NCBI GenBank assembly: GCA_944389025.1
Contig: CALXKU010000005.1
Coordinates: 1-64,000, forward strand
DNA: 64,000 bases
Origin: an uncultured Spirochaetaceae bacterium
GTDB taxonomy: Bacteria > Spirochaetota > Spirochaetia > Sphaerochaetales > Sphaerochaetaceae
Reading direction: 5' to 3'
Below the pieces are notes generated by a model. It saw only the letters and a list, made by a program, of their open reading frames with translations, searched no databases and was not told the DNA's origin. Made by a program: the position numbers and the translations under genes. This document shows positions 1-8,927 of this stretch, one piece after another; within the stretch, counting starts at the first letter, position 1; each line of letters opens with the position of its first letter.

Positions 1-13
1 TTTTCTTTCCCAT
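1..13 (-). CDS. Start of a gene running off the left edge
   Basis: An ATG on the minus strand at 13-11 begins a frame reading M-G-K-K before the window ends. A GGGAG ribosome-binding sequence lies 7 nt upstream (21-25), inside one arm of the hairpin at 21-66. It would be the next gene after the ABC transporter operon. Too little is visible to name it, and the ATG could be fortuitous if the region is part of an insertion element. Confidence 0.3.
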
Positions 14-20
14 GTGAATA

Positions 21-193
21 CTCCCTTCAAGTAGTTTTCGTTTTTCTTTGTCCTACTTGAGGGGAGCGTATCAGAGCGGATGTCAGGCTTCGATACCTCG
101 TATGAGATATGGAAGCAATCTGCGAAACGCCCACAGATGGGAAAGAGCCCGGAAGCTCCATCTTCAAGCGTTAGCTAAGGTGGAGTAGTTCAC
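21..193 (+). mobile_element. IS200/IS605-like right end and folded RNA-like segment
   Basis: This stretch is almost entirely dyad structure. Arms 21-34 and 53-66 form a 14-bp stem with one G-T wobble. 87-91 pairs with 112-116 with further inner pairs. 156-164 pairs with 177-185, containing an inner AGC-GTTA-GCT hairpin, and is followed at once by TAGTTCAC (186-193). A hairpin followed by a TTCAC-type cleavage site is the layout of the right end of IS200/IS605 (TnpB-type) elements, whose 3' part encodes the guide-binding omega/reRNA. The ABC permease gene ends inside TTCAC, so the insertion may supply its stop codon. Either a tnpB lies upstream of the window or this is a short non-autonomous remnant, with the 21-66 hairpin as its left end. 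No transposase is visible. Confidence 0.45.
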
Positions 194-1332
194 TCTGATG
201 AAAGCCTGTTCACTATTGTGCGTCTTCCAATAACACGCAGTGAGATCAGAAGGGAGATGTAAGAAAGCACAATGAGCAGTAAATTGACCGCAAAGAGACG
301 GAAAGCTGGAATCACGATTTCAAACGATGTGAGGTAAGCATCGAGAGCCTCGTAGCCAGCATCCGATAAATACGAGATGATAGCCGGGCTAAGGAAAGAA
401 AGAGATATGGCAAGGATGAATCCGATAAGAATGGAAATGAATACGCTGGAAAGGGTGATCACACGGTAGACTTTTCTTATCTGACCATCCGAAAGACCTG
501 AGAGGCTAAGCATCGCTATATCGCCCATATCACGATCTATATAGCTGATCGAGATATTCCCTGCAAAGAAGGATGCGAGAATGACAAGAATCACGAAAAC
601 ACCGTATAGCGTGTTAACACTCAGCTCGATATTATCATATATCGCACTATAGAGACTCTTATATGAGTAGGCATCATACCCATTCTCCCTGAGAGCAATC
701 AGAATGGCCTCATCATCATAGCCCCTGTTTGTTACGAGCTCAGTATAGATTGCCCCATCAAGGGTTGAAAGAGGAACGAAGGCAAGCGTGCTATCGAATT
801 CCATATAGCCGGAGTCATATGTCCCTGCCACAGTAAGAAGAAGGGGGCGCGTCCTCTTCGCATTATCATCGTATATCAGAACAGAGAACCTGTCCGAAAT
901 ATCGAGGGACAGCCTGGAAGAGAGCTCTTTGCTAAGAATCACAGGATTGAGAGCATCAAGAGCCTCATATTCAAGATGTAGAACATCCCTCCTCTCCTTA
1001 GTGAAATAAGAGGAAAAATCAACCCCTTTCAGATACATCGGAGAACTTGAGCTCTCACTGAAAGCAAGGGAGCCGGAATAGCGTGTCTCATAAGTGGAGA
1101 ATGCCTCGCTCTCATCCATCTTCCCCTTCACCATGATATTCCCGGAGCCCAGATATATGAGCAGATTTTCAATGCCTTGGGACATGCTGATTATGAAAAT
1201 CAGTGAGAAGTTCAGAACAAGGGAAACCAGGACTATGAGGACTGCGGGGCTAAGCACCCTTAGTTTGTAGGATAGCGGCATTCCGAATCCCATCTTCCTT
1301 TTAATGTAGAGAGAGAGGTCAGACAGTTTCAA
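190..1332 (-). CDS. ABC transporter permease, FtsX/MacB-like (LolC/LolE type)
   Basis: This 380-residue protein has one N-terminal membrane helix (about 28-50), a long extracytoplasmic domain and three C-terminal helices (about 245-370), the topology of LolC/LolE/MacB permeases. It should pair with the ATPase gene just upstream and the second permease at 1983-3047 to form a lipoprotein-release or efflux-type transporter. The start is TTG, chosen because AGGAGG lies 5 nt before it and because it overlaps the end of the ATPase gene (14 nt). The stop codon lies within the putative IS right end (TTCAC), so the native C-terminus may have been slightly altered. Substrate is not predictable; the role in lipoprotein traffic is inferred from family. 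Confidence 0.85.
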   Translation of the reverse strand: MKLSDLSLYIKRKMGFGMPLSYKLRVLSPAVLIVLVSLVLNFSLIFIISMSQGIENLLIYLGSGNIMVKGKMDESEAFSTYETRYSGSLAFSESSSSPMYLKGVDFSSYFTKERRDVLHLEYEALDALNPVILSKELSSRLSLDISDRFSVLIYDDNAKRTRPLLLTVAGTYDSGYMEFDSTLAFVPLSTLDGAIYTELVTNRGYDDEAILIALRENGYDAYSYKSLYSAIYDNIELSVNTLYGVFVILVILASFFAGNISISYIDRDMGDIAMLSLSGLSDGQIRKVYRVITLSSVFISILIGFILAISLSFLSPAIISYLSDAGYEALDAYLTSFEIVIPAFRLFAVNLLLIVLSYISLLISLRVIGRRTIVNRLSSE

Positions 1333-1990
1333 GAACCCCTCCTTTCAAAAGATACCTCTTGGATGTTCTGAGACTGAGGTCGCTGTCATGTGTGACGATT
1401 ATGAATGCCTTCTTTTGAAGATAAGGACTTGAGAAGAGAAGGTTCTCAACGGAAAAGCGCGCCTCTTCATCAAGGCTTCCTGTCGGCTCATCAAGAAAGA
1501 TGAGTGATGAAGATGATGCTACAGCACGGGATATCGCAGTCCTCTGCCTCTCTCCTCCCGAAAGCTCCTTAGGCCTATGATTCATCCTGTCTTTGAGCCC
1601 TACGCTCTCAAGAACCTCGGTTGCCCTCTCCCAAGCCTCCTTCTTGCTAAAACCTGCAATAAAGAGCGCTATCATGACATTCTCCAAAGCGGAGAAATCC
1701 TCAAGCAGTAATGAGTTCTGAAAGACAAATGATACTGTATTGCGCCTTAAGGCAACAAGATCCTTTTCTGAGAATGCATCGGTATCTTTTCCCTCGTAAT
1801 AGATCTTTCCGCCATCCTTTCTGTCAAGAAGTGCCAATAGATTGAGCAGCGTGCTTTTCCCACTCCCGCTCTTACCGACTATGGAACAGTTCTCCCCCTT
1901 TCCGATTGAGAAGTCAAGACCTTTCAGGATTTCCACATCACCGTAACTCTTATGAAGATTCTCAGCTCTGAGAAGCGGCGCATCACCCAT
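1319..1990 (-). CDS. lolD: ABC transporter ATP-binding protein, LolD/MacB-type
   Basis: A 223-residue ABC ATPase with Walker A GKSGSGKST (39-47), signature LSGGE (143-147) and Walker B LIFLDE (163-168) followed by PTGSLD, typical of the LolD/FtsE/MacB-like class. It would energise the two FtsX-like permeases that flank it on both sides. GGAGG is 6 nt before the ATG. It overlaps the upstream permease gene by 8 nt and the downstream one by 14 nt, so the three are translationally coupled. The LolD symbol is by family resemblance; a MacB-like exporter is the alternative. Confidence 0.88.
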   Translation of the reverse strand: MGDAPLLRAENLHKSYGDVEILKGLDFSIGKGENCSIVGKSGSGKSTLLNLLALLDRKDGGKIYYEGKDTDAFSEKDLVALRRNTVSFVFQNSLLLEDFSALENVMIALFIAGFSKKEAWERATEVLESVGLKDRMNHRPKELSGGERQRTAISRAVASSSSLIFLDEPTGSLDEEARFSVENLLFSSPYLQKKAFIIVTHDSDLSLRTSKRYLLKGGVLETV

Positions 1991-3047
1991 TGATAACCTC
2001 CATCATGCTTTTCCTGTCCTCCCTGATAAGCATAACGTAAACCGTGATGGCAGTCAGCATTAGAAAGGCGATATTCAGAATTACGAACAGCCCGTAATCA
2101 ATTTTTAGAGTCATGAACATGGAAAATCCCCGTCTCATAATTGATGAGAAGGCTCTCAGGAAAATCTCCTGAAGAAGAACTGAAAGCAGAGAGGCTGATA
2201 AAATCACGAGCAAAAATGAGGCGATGAACACCCCTTGAGCCTCTCTCTTTCCCAGCCCCATTATCTCAAGCTCAAGACGCTCCTTCCTCTTATTTCTCAA
2301 AAACACCCTCGCCTCGGAGTAAAGCTCTACATAGACTATAACGAGAAGGATCATAAGCACGGCAAACATCATGAAATTCTCCAGCGTGAAAGCCGAATAG
2401 AGCGTACTCTCACTCTCCTTCCAGGTCCTGAAATTGCCGATTCCGTTCTCAGCTAGAGGAGAGACATCATCAGAGCCTTTGACAGCGACGTAGCTGATCT
2501 CATTTCCCAGAGCACTATCATAAGGAAGGAAGGCATGGGTCGAATCGAACTCGGCGGAGAGCGCAGTATGGTATACCCCGGATGGCACCATTTCAATATT
2601 GACAGGAGTACTACGGGAAGAAGTACGGCTAAGGCTTGAAAAATCGATTTCTAGCTCACTAAGCGTCGCATAGAGCGAATACGGTATCACAAGAGAGCCC
2701 ATAGAGCCAAATAACATGTTGATGCCGCCATCGTAGTTCTCATCTACATATCTTATGCTGAACGGACTTCCATTAAGCAGCGCATACCCTTCTTTATAGC
2801 TGAAAACGGAACATTCAGGGTAAAGATCTCTTATCTCCTCCTCATTCCCATCCTCTATGAGGATATCGAAGCTTTTTATATCCCTGATAAGAGAGAACCG
2901 TGATGTCTGAAGCATCTGCATGACAGAGAGTATGAGCATGAGAATCGCCATGCTGAAAGCATAAGAAAGGGCAATCCTGATACTCGATATCCTGTGCCTG
3001 TTATATCGTGAGAATGAATACCGCCCGATTAAAGAGATAATGCTCAT
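1983..3047 (-). CDS. ABC transporter permease, FtsX-like
   Basis: A 354-residue membrane protein with an N-terminal helix (about 25-47), a large external domain and three C-terminal helices (about 225-345). It is the partner of the 190-1332 permease but diverged in sequence, as LolC and LolE are. It lies between a secreted repeat-like protein (4-nt overlap) and the ATPase (8-nt overlap), so it is the third-last gene of a long operon. No clear Shine-Dalgarno precedes the ATG, which fits translational coupling from the overlapping upstream gene. Confidence 0.82.
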   Translation of the reverse strand: MSIISLIGRYSFSRYNRHRISSIRIALSYAFSMAILMLILSVMQMLQTSRFSLIRDIKSFDILIEDGNEEEIRDLYPECSVFSYKEGYALLNGSPFSIRYVDENYDGGINMLFGSMGSLVIPYSLYATLSELEIDFSSLSRTSSRSTPVNIEMVPSGVYHTALSAEFDSTHAFLPYDSALGNEISYVAVKGSDDVSPLAENGIGNFRTWKESESTLYSAFTLENFMMFAVLMILLVIVYVELYSEARVFLRNKRKERLELEIMGLGKREAQGVFIASFLLVILSASLLSVLLQEIFLRAFSSIMRRGFSMFMTLKIDYGLFVILNIAFLMLTAITVYVMLIREDRKSMMEVING

Positions 3048-3931
3048 AGGATTTTCACATCCCTCACAGTTCTGCCATCCATGTCATAGCTTATTATCGC
3101 ATAAGGCCTGCCGTCACGAAAGCGCTTTTCTTCAATAGAGCCCTCGCCATAGCTTCTTACCCTTTTCATCTCATCTCCATCGTAATACTCGATTCTCTTG
3201 AGAGCAGAGTTCTCATAATGCCTGATTTCCGTTTCATGACCACGGGTTATGCTCTCACTTGAAAGGGATCCATCTTCCGAATATGAGAAACTTCTCACCT
3301 CATCCCCATGCTCTTCTCTCATGAGAAGCCCCGAAGGGGAGTATGTCCTCACCTTGCCATCCGATTCATGGCTCACTATGCTCCCATCCTCCATTCTTGT
3401 TATGCCATCTGCTGCTGAGGAAGAAACAGCTGAACTCATGCCTTCCGGAACGAATGACACATCGTCTCCAGAGCCGAAATAGAAAGAGTGATCGGAGAAT
3501 ACGTACGAAAAATCTAGGCTATCAAGGCGTATAAGATTCCCGATACTGTCATAGAAATACGAGTCGTACGAGATAATCTCATCCCCAGCTGAGAGCACGG
3601 AAGAGATGAGAAGACCGTCATCGCTATAGTTGTTACGCCTGACCCCTTCCTGGCTCTCCTCTCTGATTATCCTTTTCTCATCATCAAGAGTAATTGATAT
3701 CCTGCCACCTTCATCGATGATGACATATCCATCATCATTCCTCTCAACCCTTCTGATCTCGCGCCCATCCTTAAAGAGGATTTCAACATCATCCTCAACT
3801 GACAGCTCATACCCAGTTCCATCCAGAGCTTCCTTCTGAGATAGCCTCATACCAAGCTCATTGCTCTCATAAGAGGCGGAAAACATGGATGTCATGATCA
3901 GAGAGATAAGAAGGAATGTGATTATTCTCAA
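3044..3931 (-). CDS. Secreted protein with YD/RHS-like short repeats, unknown function
   Basis: This 295-residue protein has a cleavable-looking signal peptide (about residues 1-19, ending FSA). The mature part is almost wholly short beta-type repeats rich in D, G, S, Y and charged residues, such as DGSIVSHESDGKVRTYSPSG, which resemble MORN/YD-type repeats. The start is TTG, overlapping the ftsY stop by 4 nt; a later ATG exists at codon 13 but would cut the signal peptide. It sits directly upstream of the transporter genes, so a periplasmic role connected with that transporter is possible but unproven. No catalytic motif is seen. Confidence 0.6.
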   Translation of the reverse strand: MRIITFLLISLIMTSMFSASYESNELGMRLSQKEALDGTGYELSVEDDVEILFKDGREIRRVERNDDGYVIIDEGGRISITLDDEKRIIREESQEGVRRNNYSDDGLLISSVLSAGDEIISYDSYFYDSIGNLIRLDSLDFSYVFSDHSFYFGSGDDVSFVPEGMSSAVSSSAADGITRMEDGSIVSHESDGKVRTYSPSGLLMREEHGDEVRSFSYSEDGSLSSESITRGHETEIRHYENSALKRIEYYDGDEMKRVRSYGEGSIEEKRFRDGRPYAIISYDMDGRTVRDVKIL

Positions 3932-4803
3932 TTAAGACCTACCAGAGAATCGAGGAACTCTTCCTTGTTAAACGGCCTGATATCATCATAGCCCTCACCA
4001 GTGCACACAAATGCGATAGGTACGGATAAAAGCTTTCCGATCTGCACAAGCGCCCCTCCCTTCGCAAGACTGTCATACTTGGTAAGGATTATTCCGGAAA
4101 GAGGGACCACCTGATTGAAAAGCATCGCCTGAGAAAGCCCGTTCTGCCCTGTCGTCGCATCTATTACGAGGAAGCGGTAATAGTTTTCATCCTTGATTCC
4201 CTTCGCTTTTATGACCTTGTCTATCTTGCCAAGCTCCTTAAGCAGGTTCTCCTTGTTATGCATCCTTCCGGCAGTATCAACAAGGATGAGGTTCTCCCCC
4301 TGGGCTCTTGCGCTTGTTATCGCATCGAATACGACAGCCCCAGGATCGGAGCCTGTCTTCTGCTTCACGATTCTCATCCCGAGGCGGTCAGCATGTATCT
4401 CCAGCTGGTCCACAGCCGCTGCACGGAAGGTATCGGCAGCTGCGAGCAGCACCTTCTCCCCTCTCTTCTCATATAGCTTTGCCAGCTTGGCTATCGTGGT
4501 TGTCTTTCCAACCCCGTTAACACCAAGCATCATGAAAACGGTTGGATCTTCTTTGCTTATCTCTGGATCCAGGGTTTTAAGATACGGTGAGAGCAGGTCT
4601 TTCATCATCATCTGCAAATCATCGCTTGTAGCCTTCTCATCCTTGGCCTTCTTTCTTAGCGCCTCTGTTATCTCCTCAGTAAGCCGTGCTCCGAGATCCC
4701 CTTCAATAAGCGTATCTTCAAGGTCCTCGAAAAAGGACTCATCGATTTTCCTGGTTGTAAAAAGATTTTTGAGCTTTTCACCTATTTTTCTGAAAAAAGC
4801 CAT
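3928..4803 (-). CDS. ftsY: Signal recognition particle receptor FtsY
   Basis: FtsY is the membrane-associated SRP receptor GTPase that delivers ribosome-nascent chains to SecYEG. The 291-residue protein has a short basic N-terminus, an N domain helical bundle (about 15-85), the G1 loop GVNGVGKT (94-101), an ADTFRAAA segment, DTAGR and the G4 motif TKYD. It lacks the long acidic A domain of E. coli FtsY, as in many non-proteobacterial homologues. G4 is followed by SLAKGG where GTAKGG is usual. It lies in the superoperon between two secreted-protein genes. Confidence 0.96.
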   Translation of the reverse strand: MAFFRKIGEKLKNLFTTRKIDESFFEDLEDTLIEGDLGARLTEEITEALRKKAKDEKATSDDLQMMMKDLLSPYLKTLDPEISKEDPTVFMMLGVNGVGKTTTIAKLAKLYEKRGEKVLLAAADTFRAAAVDQLEIHADRLGMRIVKQKTGSDPGAVVFDAITSARAQGENLILVDTAGRMHNKENLLKELGKIDKVIKAKGIKDENYYRFLVIDATTGQNGLSQAMLFNQVVPLSGIILTKYDSLAKGGALVQIGKLLSVPIAFVCTGEGYDDIRPFNKEEFLDSLVGLN

Positions 4804-4811
4804 CTCTCCTC

Positions 4812-6032
4812 CTAAATTCCATAATTTATCGCATCCCGGTACTCGAAGAGCGCGGTAAGAGTTCTTATTAGTTCCACGACACTGACACCCTTAGCAAGTA
4901 CCGAAACGGGAGCCAGATCGAAATCATAAATATCAGATACTACATCTATAGCAATAGAAGAGCCGTATGTTAAGAGCGTTATGAGCAGATGGGTGTAGAA
5001 TTCCCCTTTTTTCACCTCTACACGCTCCGGATCATGGAGTTCTGTCGCCAGCAACGTGGTCACAATGCTATGCTCCCCTATGTCCGACTGAAGACTTCTG
5101 GGCTCAAAGCCCTCACGGCTCACAATCAGGGAAAAAGGATACGTGGTCTCACTGACATATGACCCATAAACCCTCTCCCCCTGGTAGTATATCTCATCGG
5201 TATAAGGGATTGTCGATATGAAAAGGGGAAGGGTTCTCACCTCCTCCATCTCATAGCTGATCTCCTCAAGGCTGGAGTCCACCATCACATCCATCTCAAG
5301 CGGAAGATAGGAAGGACTGCGGAATTCAAGATGTCTTAGCCCCATGGGAAGAATCAGATAGGAATTGAAGCGCTCCGCATCTGATCCGTCAACCGATACG
5401 CTCGGCATCGTATTTCCGCTAATCCTTGCAAGGGCAGAGTGCCCTCCCCTGTAGCGAAGGACCATGTATCTCAGAATCTCGCTCTCCGCGTCGCTCTCTA
5501 CGTATTCTGAATAAATGAAACGGAAAAGGGGCTCCCCATTAAGGAATATCTCCACGAAACTTAACGAGTCATCATCCCTGACACGGATTAGATAAAGCTC
5601 ATCCAGATTATTGGTGCGAAAAACATACGAAAGTGCCGCTTCATCACAGGCTAAGAGAAATGAGCTATCTTCATCGGAAAGCTCGAGATTTACTATCTCC
5701 CCCTTATAGGTGGAACTCGCAAGACTCTCCCTCCGTACTGAAGAGACATCCCTTTCTTCACGGTATGCCCTGGCAACCGCCTTCTCATACTCAATCTCAA
5801 GCAGCTCCTCATCCCGCTTCTTTGCCGCATCAGAAAGGCTGTCGTTCATCACAACCCTGGAGGAGAACTCCAGATAGGACTCGAAGTTCTCCACGTACGG
5901 AACTGATGATTCTGCATCGATGACCACAGCAATCCGGTATTCTGAGGCGTAGCTTGAGAGTGCAATGAAAAGAAGAAGTGCGAGAAAACTAATCCTCTTT
6001 CTGCCAATGAAGATAGCTCTCGATAAAATCAT
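4812..6032 (-). CDS. Secreted protein of unknown function, PEGA-like segments
   Basis: A 406-residue exported protein. The chosen ATG at 6032 gives an N-terminus with basic residues and a hydrophobic core (LALLLFIALSSYA), a normal signal peptide. It has GGGGA shortly upstream but overlaps the end of prfB by 44 nt; an ATG four codons earlier is the alternative. The middle (about 190-330) contains beta-rich segments reminiscent of PEGA domains (for example GLRHLEFRSPSYLPLEMDV). A hydrophobic stretch near residue 350 could be a membrane segment. I do not recognise a catalytic family. It precedes ftsY by 8 nt and belongs to the superoperon. Confidence 0.6.
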   Translation of the reverse strand: MILSRAIFIGRKRISFLALLLFIALSSYASEYRIAVVIDAESSVPYVENFESYLEFSSRVVMNDSLSDAAKKRDEELLEIEYEKAVARAYREERDVSSVRRESLASSTYKGEIVNLELSDEDSSFLLACDEAALSYVFRTNNLDELYLIRVRDDDSLSFVEIFLNGEPLFRFIYSEYVESDAESEILRYMVLRYRGGHSALARISGNTMPSVSVDGSDAERFNSYLILPMGLRHLEFRSPSYLPLEMDVMVDSSLEEISYEMEEVRTLPLFISTIPYTDEIYYQGERVYGSYVSETTYPFSLIVSREGFEPRSLQSDIGEHSIVTTLLATELHDPERVEVKKGEFYTHLLITLLTYGSSIAIDVVSDIYDFDLAPVSVLAKGVSVVELIRTLTALFEYRDAINYGI

Positions 6033-7087
6033 CAATATCCCCATCCATGACAGCCTGTATGTTTCCAGTGCTGTAGTTCGTCCGATGGTCCTTGACCATC
6101 GTATATGGCTGGAAAACGTAGCTTCGGATCTGGTTACCCCATGCGATATCCTTCTTGGCTATCGCATTCTTCTCCTTCTCCTTCTCCTTTTCCTTCTGAT
6201 AATACTCATAGAGCTTACTTCTGAGCATCTTGAACGCCATTTCCTTGTTCATCAGCTGGCTTCTCTCGTTCTGGCACTGAACAACGATGCCTGTCGCGTA
6301 GTGCGTGATTCTTACAGCGCTGTCGGTCTTGTTAACATGCTGACCTCCAGCACCTCCAGCCCTGTAGGTGTCAAGACGGTAGTCCTCCGGCTTGATATCT
6401 ATCTCTATAGTATCATCGACCTCCGCTGAGCAGTATACGCTTGAGAATGAGGTATGCCTTCTCTTCTGCGCATCGAACGGACTGATCCTTACAAGGCGGT
6501 GGACACCAGCCTCTCCCTTGAGATATCCGAAAGCATAGGGACCGTCAACCTTTATGGTGACGCTCTTGATTCCCCCCTCGTTCTCTTCCATATCGAGAAT
6601 CTCGCTCTTGAATCCATGACGCTCTGTCCACCTGAGATACATTCTCATGAGCATGCTTGCCCAGTCCGAAGCCTCGGTACCGCCAGCACCTGAGTGGATC
6701 GAAAGATAGAGGTTGTTCTTATCGAACTCCCCGTCAAGCAGCGTCTTCGTCTTAAGCGGCCTGAACTTCTCACCTATGGCTTTTATCTGCCCCTCAAGTT
6801 CTTCTCTAAGATCCTCATCCTCTTCGGAGGAATACAGCTCTATAAGCTCGCTCAGATCATCTATCTCCGCTATGAGCTCCTTCCATGGATAATAGCTGTC
6901 CTTAAGCGCGTTCAGCCTCTGGTATGTCTTCTCCGCCTCATCCTTGTCATTCCAGAAATCGGGGGCAAGGGTCTTCTCCTCTTCAGCCTTTATCTTATTC
7001 TCAACCCCGGCCTCGTCAAAGACGCCTCCATACTTGGTAGGCTTCTTCCTTAACGGTGTCAAATTCAGCTCTGTTCTCTAAAAACAT
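5989..7087 (-). CDS. prfB: Peptide chain release factor 2, programmed +1 frameshift
   Basis: RF2 releases the peptide at UGA and UAA. The gene is read in two frames. The first frame starts at ATG 7087, with AAGGAG 8 nt upstream, encodes 23 residues ending RRL and reaches an in-frame TGA at 7018-7016. After a +1 shift the second frame continues DEAGVENK to 5989. The product is 365 residues, the normal RF2 length. It carries the RF2 recognition tripeptide SPF and the GGQ motif of peptidyl-tRNA hydrolysis (GGAGGQHVNK). A plain ORF search gives a false start in the second frame (MTPLRKK). The gene lies 4 nt after the GH57 gene. Confidence 0.97.
7015..7029 (-). promoter_or_regulatory. prfB autoregulatory +1 frameshift site
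   Basis: Read on the minus strand the site is GGAGG-CGT-CTT-TGA-C: an internal Shine-Dalgarno-like GGAGG (7029-7025), a 3-nt spacer, the slippery CTT and the in-frame TGA followed by C. This is the classical prfB arrangement, in which low RF2 lets the ribosome slip from CUU to UUU and read on, so RF2 controls its own synthesis. Confidence 0.95.
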
Positions 7088-7091
7088 ATCA

Positions 7092-8924
7092 TCACTCCTT
7101 AATCTTGTTCTCAGTGCTTCTCAGTATCAGTTTAAAAGAGAAGCTATCGCCCTTTTTCCCAGAGAATGGGGATGAGAACGTAAATTTGTTATAAAGGTTA
7201 AAACTCTCTTTGCCAAGTACCGTGAACTGGCTCTGTTTCCTTATATCCTGTCTGACGGAGAATGCTGAGGTGCTGGTAAATACGATCTGCACATCGCTTC
7301 TTTCACTGAATGCCCTCATTGTCTTTATGTTTTCAAGCGAACCGAGAAGCATCGCCCTGTTCTGCTCCTGACTGAGGCTCAACTGATCTGGGAGCATGAG
7401 GAAACAGTTCACAGAATAGATGGCAGAAGGGGCATCCTCTTTTAGAGTAAGCGTGCTCTCAAGTGTGAATGTCTGGCTTCTGAGCTTATAATGCTTTTCA
7501 AGGGCGAATGGAAGACTCCCTTCTTCCAAGCGGAAGAGATAATCGCTTCTCATCCTGTTCTGCGCCTCACATGAGAAAAGGTAATGCTTACTCTTGTAGA
7601 TGTTATCGCCAATCGTGATTGTATCTGAGAACGAATGCTTTATGCTCCTATTCTCTGGGTTCTTCTCAAACGGGGATTTCGCATCTATCACATTGATGAG
7701 CTTATCCATCAGATCAAGCTCGACGACAGAGCCCCCGAACGGGGAATAGACCACGGTGAAATTCTGACTTCTTGAGAAGAAATTCCCCTCACCCAGGTCC
7801 TCAAGTTCAGCCTCATAAGGAAGGGATAGTTCATTGGCCTCGTAAAGCATCTTCTCTATGCTTAGCACCGCTTTCCAGAAAACCTCCCTCTCGCTTGTTC
7901 TCAGCGGTCCGCACTGCGGATCAAAGAGGAAAAGAGGGCCTGAGCCCGCATTTGTGATATGATCCTCGCAGAAACGCTTGACGTCTCTGTCCTTTCTGAA
8001 CGATGAGAGCGCGTCACTTACATAGAACAGCCTGTTAAGGAGATAACGGTTAGTGCCATCCTTGACGAAAATCTCATTGAAGGACGAAAGTCCAAGCGTG
8101 GATGCATCCCTCCCGTACCATCCAGAATCCAGGTAGCATGGGCCCTTAGGCTCGAAATCCGATACGTTCACGAGCTTTCCACCCCTCTTGGATACGAGTT
8201 CCACAATGTAAGAAAAAAGGGATGAGGCATCCTCATCAGCTTCCGCAGAGAGTGCCATCCCCTGCAAAAGCTGATCAAGATTGATGAAGAGGAACACATC
8301 CTCATCATCTCCAAGCCCCATTATTATCTCCTCAGCACTGCTTTTAAGGGTGCCGTAATCTATCTCACGTTGCGCGTACTTGGAAACGAGGGATGAGAGC
8401 GAATCGGAAATCGGTATGATCTTAATCCTCTTTCCAAGCTCATTCATAATCGAGCAATCCTTGAAAAGTATGCTCTTGCTTGTCGCCTTGTAGCTTGAGA
8501 TTGCAACAGATGAGAGTGCACAGTTTGAGAGTGTCGAAATGAACTGGGGGGACCATATCTGGCCATAAAAAAACGCGGTGCGAGCCTTGCTACCGTATGT
8601 CTTACGGATGAATGTCGTCATCTTCTCAATCTGACGTCCCCTGTCCTTTGGGAGATTAAGGCCGATGATCGACTGGCTGTAGCTGCCACTCAGGATTTCC
8701 AGATCCCCCCTCTTGCAAAGGGCGGAGATGAGCATGTTTATCTCGGGGTTGTTCGCCTCGAAATATTTCATCACCCCGCTTGACTGGTAGAGGTTGAATT
8801 TAACCCCCTCCCTGTTGTAGAGCATTCGCAGTACCGGCTGGTAAATGAGTGAAAGCGCCCGTTTGAATGCGGGCGCCGGAGTTGAACTGCTAAGCGTTGT
8901 GTACATGCCTAACGCAACTTTCAC
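7092..8924 (-). CDS. Glycoside hydrolase family 57-like protein
   Basis: This 610-residue cytoplasmic protein resembles GH57 alpha-amylases/4-alpha-glucanotransferases. It has an N-terminal (beta/alpha)7-like part with YQSSGVMKYF, a GDLEILSGSYSQ segment and FFYGQIWSPQ, which match the spacing of the conserved GH57 motifs, and a beta-rich C-terminal half. The catalytic residues cannot be assigned with confidence because the usual motifs are degenerate. It starts with GTG, preceded by AGGTAGGAA, 3 nt after rnfB. Possible roles are glycogen or maltodextrin processing; its place between rnfB and prfB gives no functional hint. Confidence 0.7.
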   Translation of the reverse strand: MKVALGMYTTLSSSTPAPAFKRALSLIYQPVLRMLYNREGVKFNLYQSSGVMKYFEANNPEINMLISALCKRGDLEILSGSYSQSIIGLNLPKDRGRQIEKMTTFIRKTYGSKARTAFFYGQIWSPQFISTLSNCALSSVAISSYKATSKSILFKDCSIMNELGKRIKIIPISDSLSSLVSKYAQREIDYGTLKSSAEEIIMGLGDDEDVFLFINLDQLLQGMALSAEADEDASSLFSYIVELVSKRGGKLVNVSDFEPKGPCYLDSGWYGRDASTLGLSSFNEIFVKDGTNRYLLNRLFYVSDALSSFRKDRDVKRFCEDHITNAGSGPLFLFDPQCGPLRTSEREVFWKAVLSIEKMLYEANELSLPYEAELEDLGEGNFFSRSQNFTVVYSPFGGSVVELDLMDKLINVIDAKSPFEKNPENRSIKHSFSDTITIGDNIYKSKHYLFSCEAQNRMRSDYLFRLEEGSLPFALEKHYKLRSQTFTLESTLTLKEDAPSAIYSVNCFLMLPDQLSLSQEQNRAMLLGSLENIKTMRAFSERSDVQIVFTSTSAFSVRQDIRKQSQFTVLGKESFNLYNKFTFSSPFSGKKGDSFSFKLILRSTENKIKE

Positions 8925-8927
8925 TTC

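Noticed and set aside
1-193. IscB omegaRNA in the minus direction leading to the gene at 13-1
   Set aside because: Order (RNA then ORF) would suit IscB, but the hairpin plus TAGTTCAC reads as a plus-strand right end, and the visible start M-G-K-K does not look like an IscB N-terminus. Not excluded, only less likely.
4193-4858. Plus-strand frame of 221 codons opposite ftsY
   Set aside because: It has Ser/Leu-rich shadow composition, and ftsY on the other strand is certain.
5989-7062. prfB starting at 7062 as a single open frame (MTPLRKK...)
   Set aside because: The first 15 residues are out-of-frame; the true start is ATG 7087 followed by a programmed +1 frameshift at 7021-7015, giving the standard 365-residue RF2. 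It is not a pseudogene.
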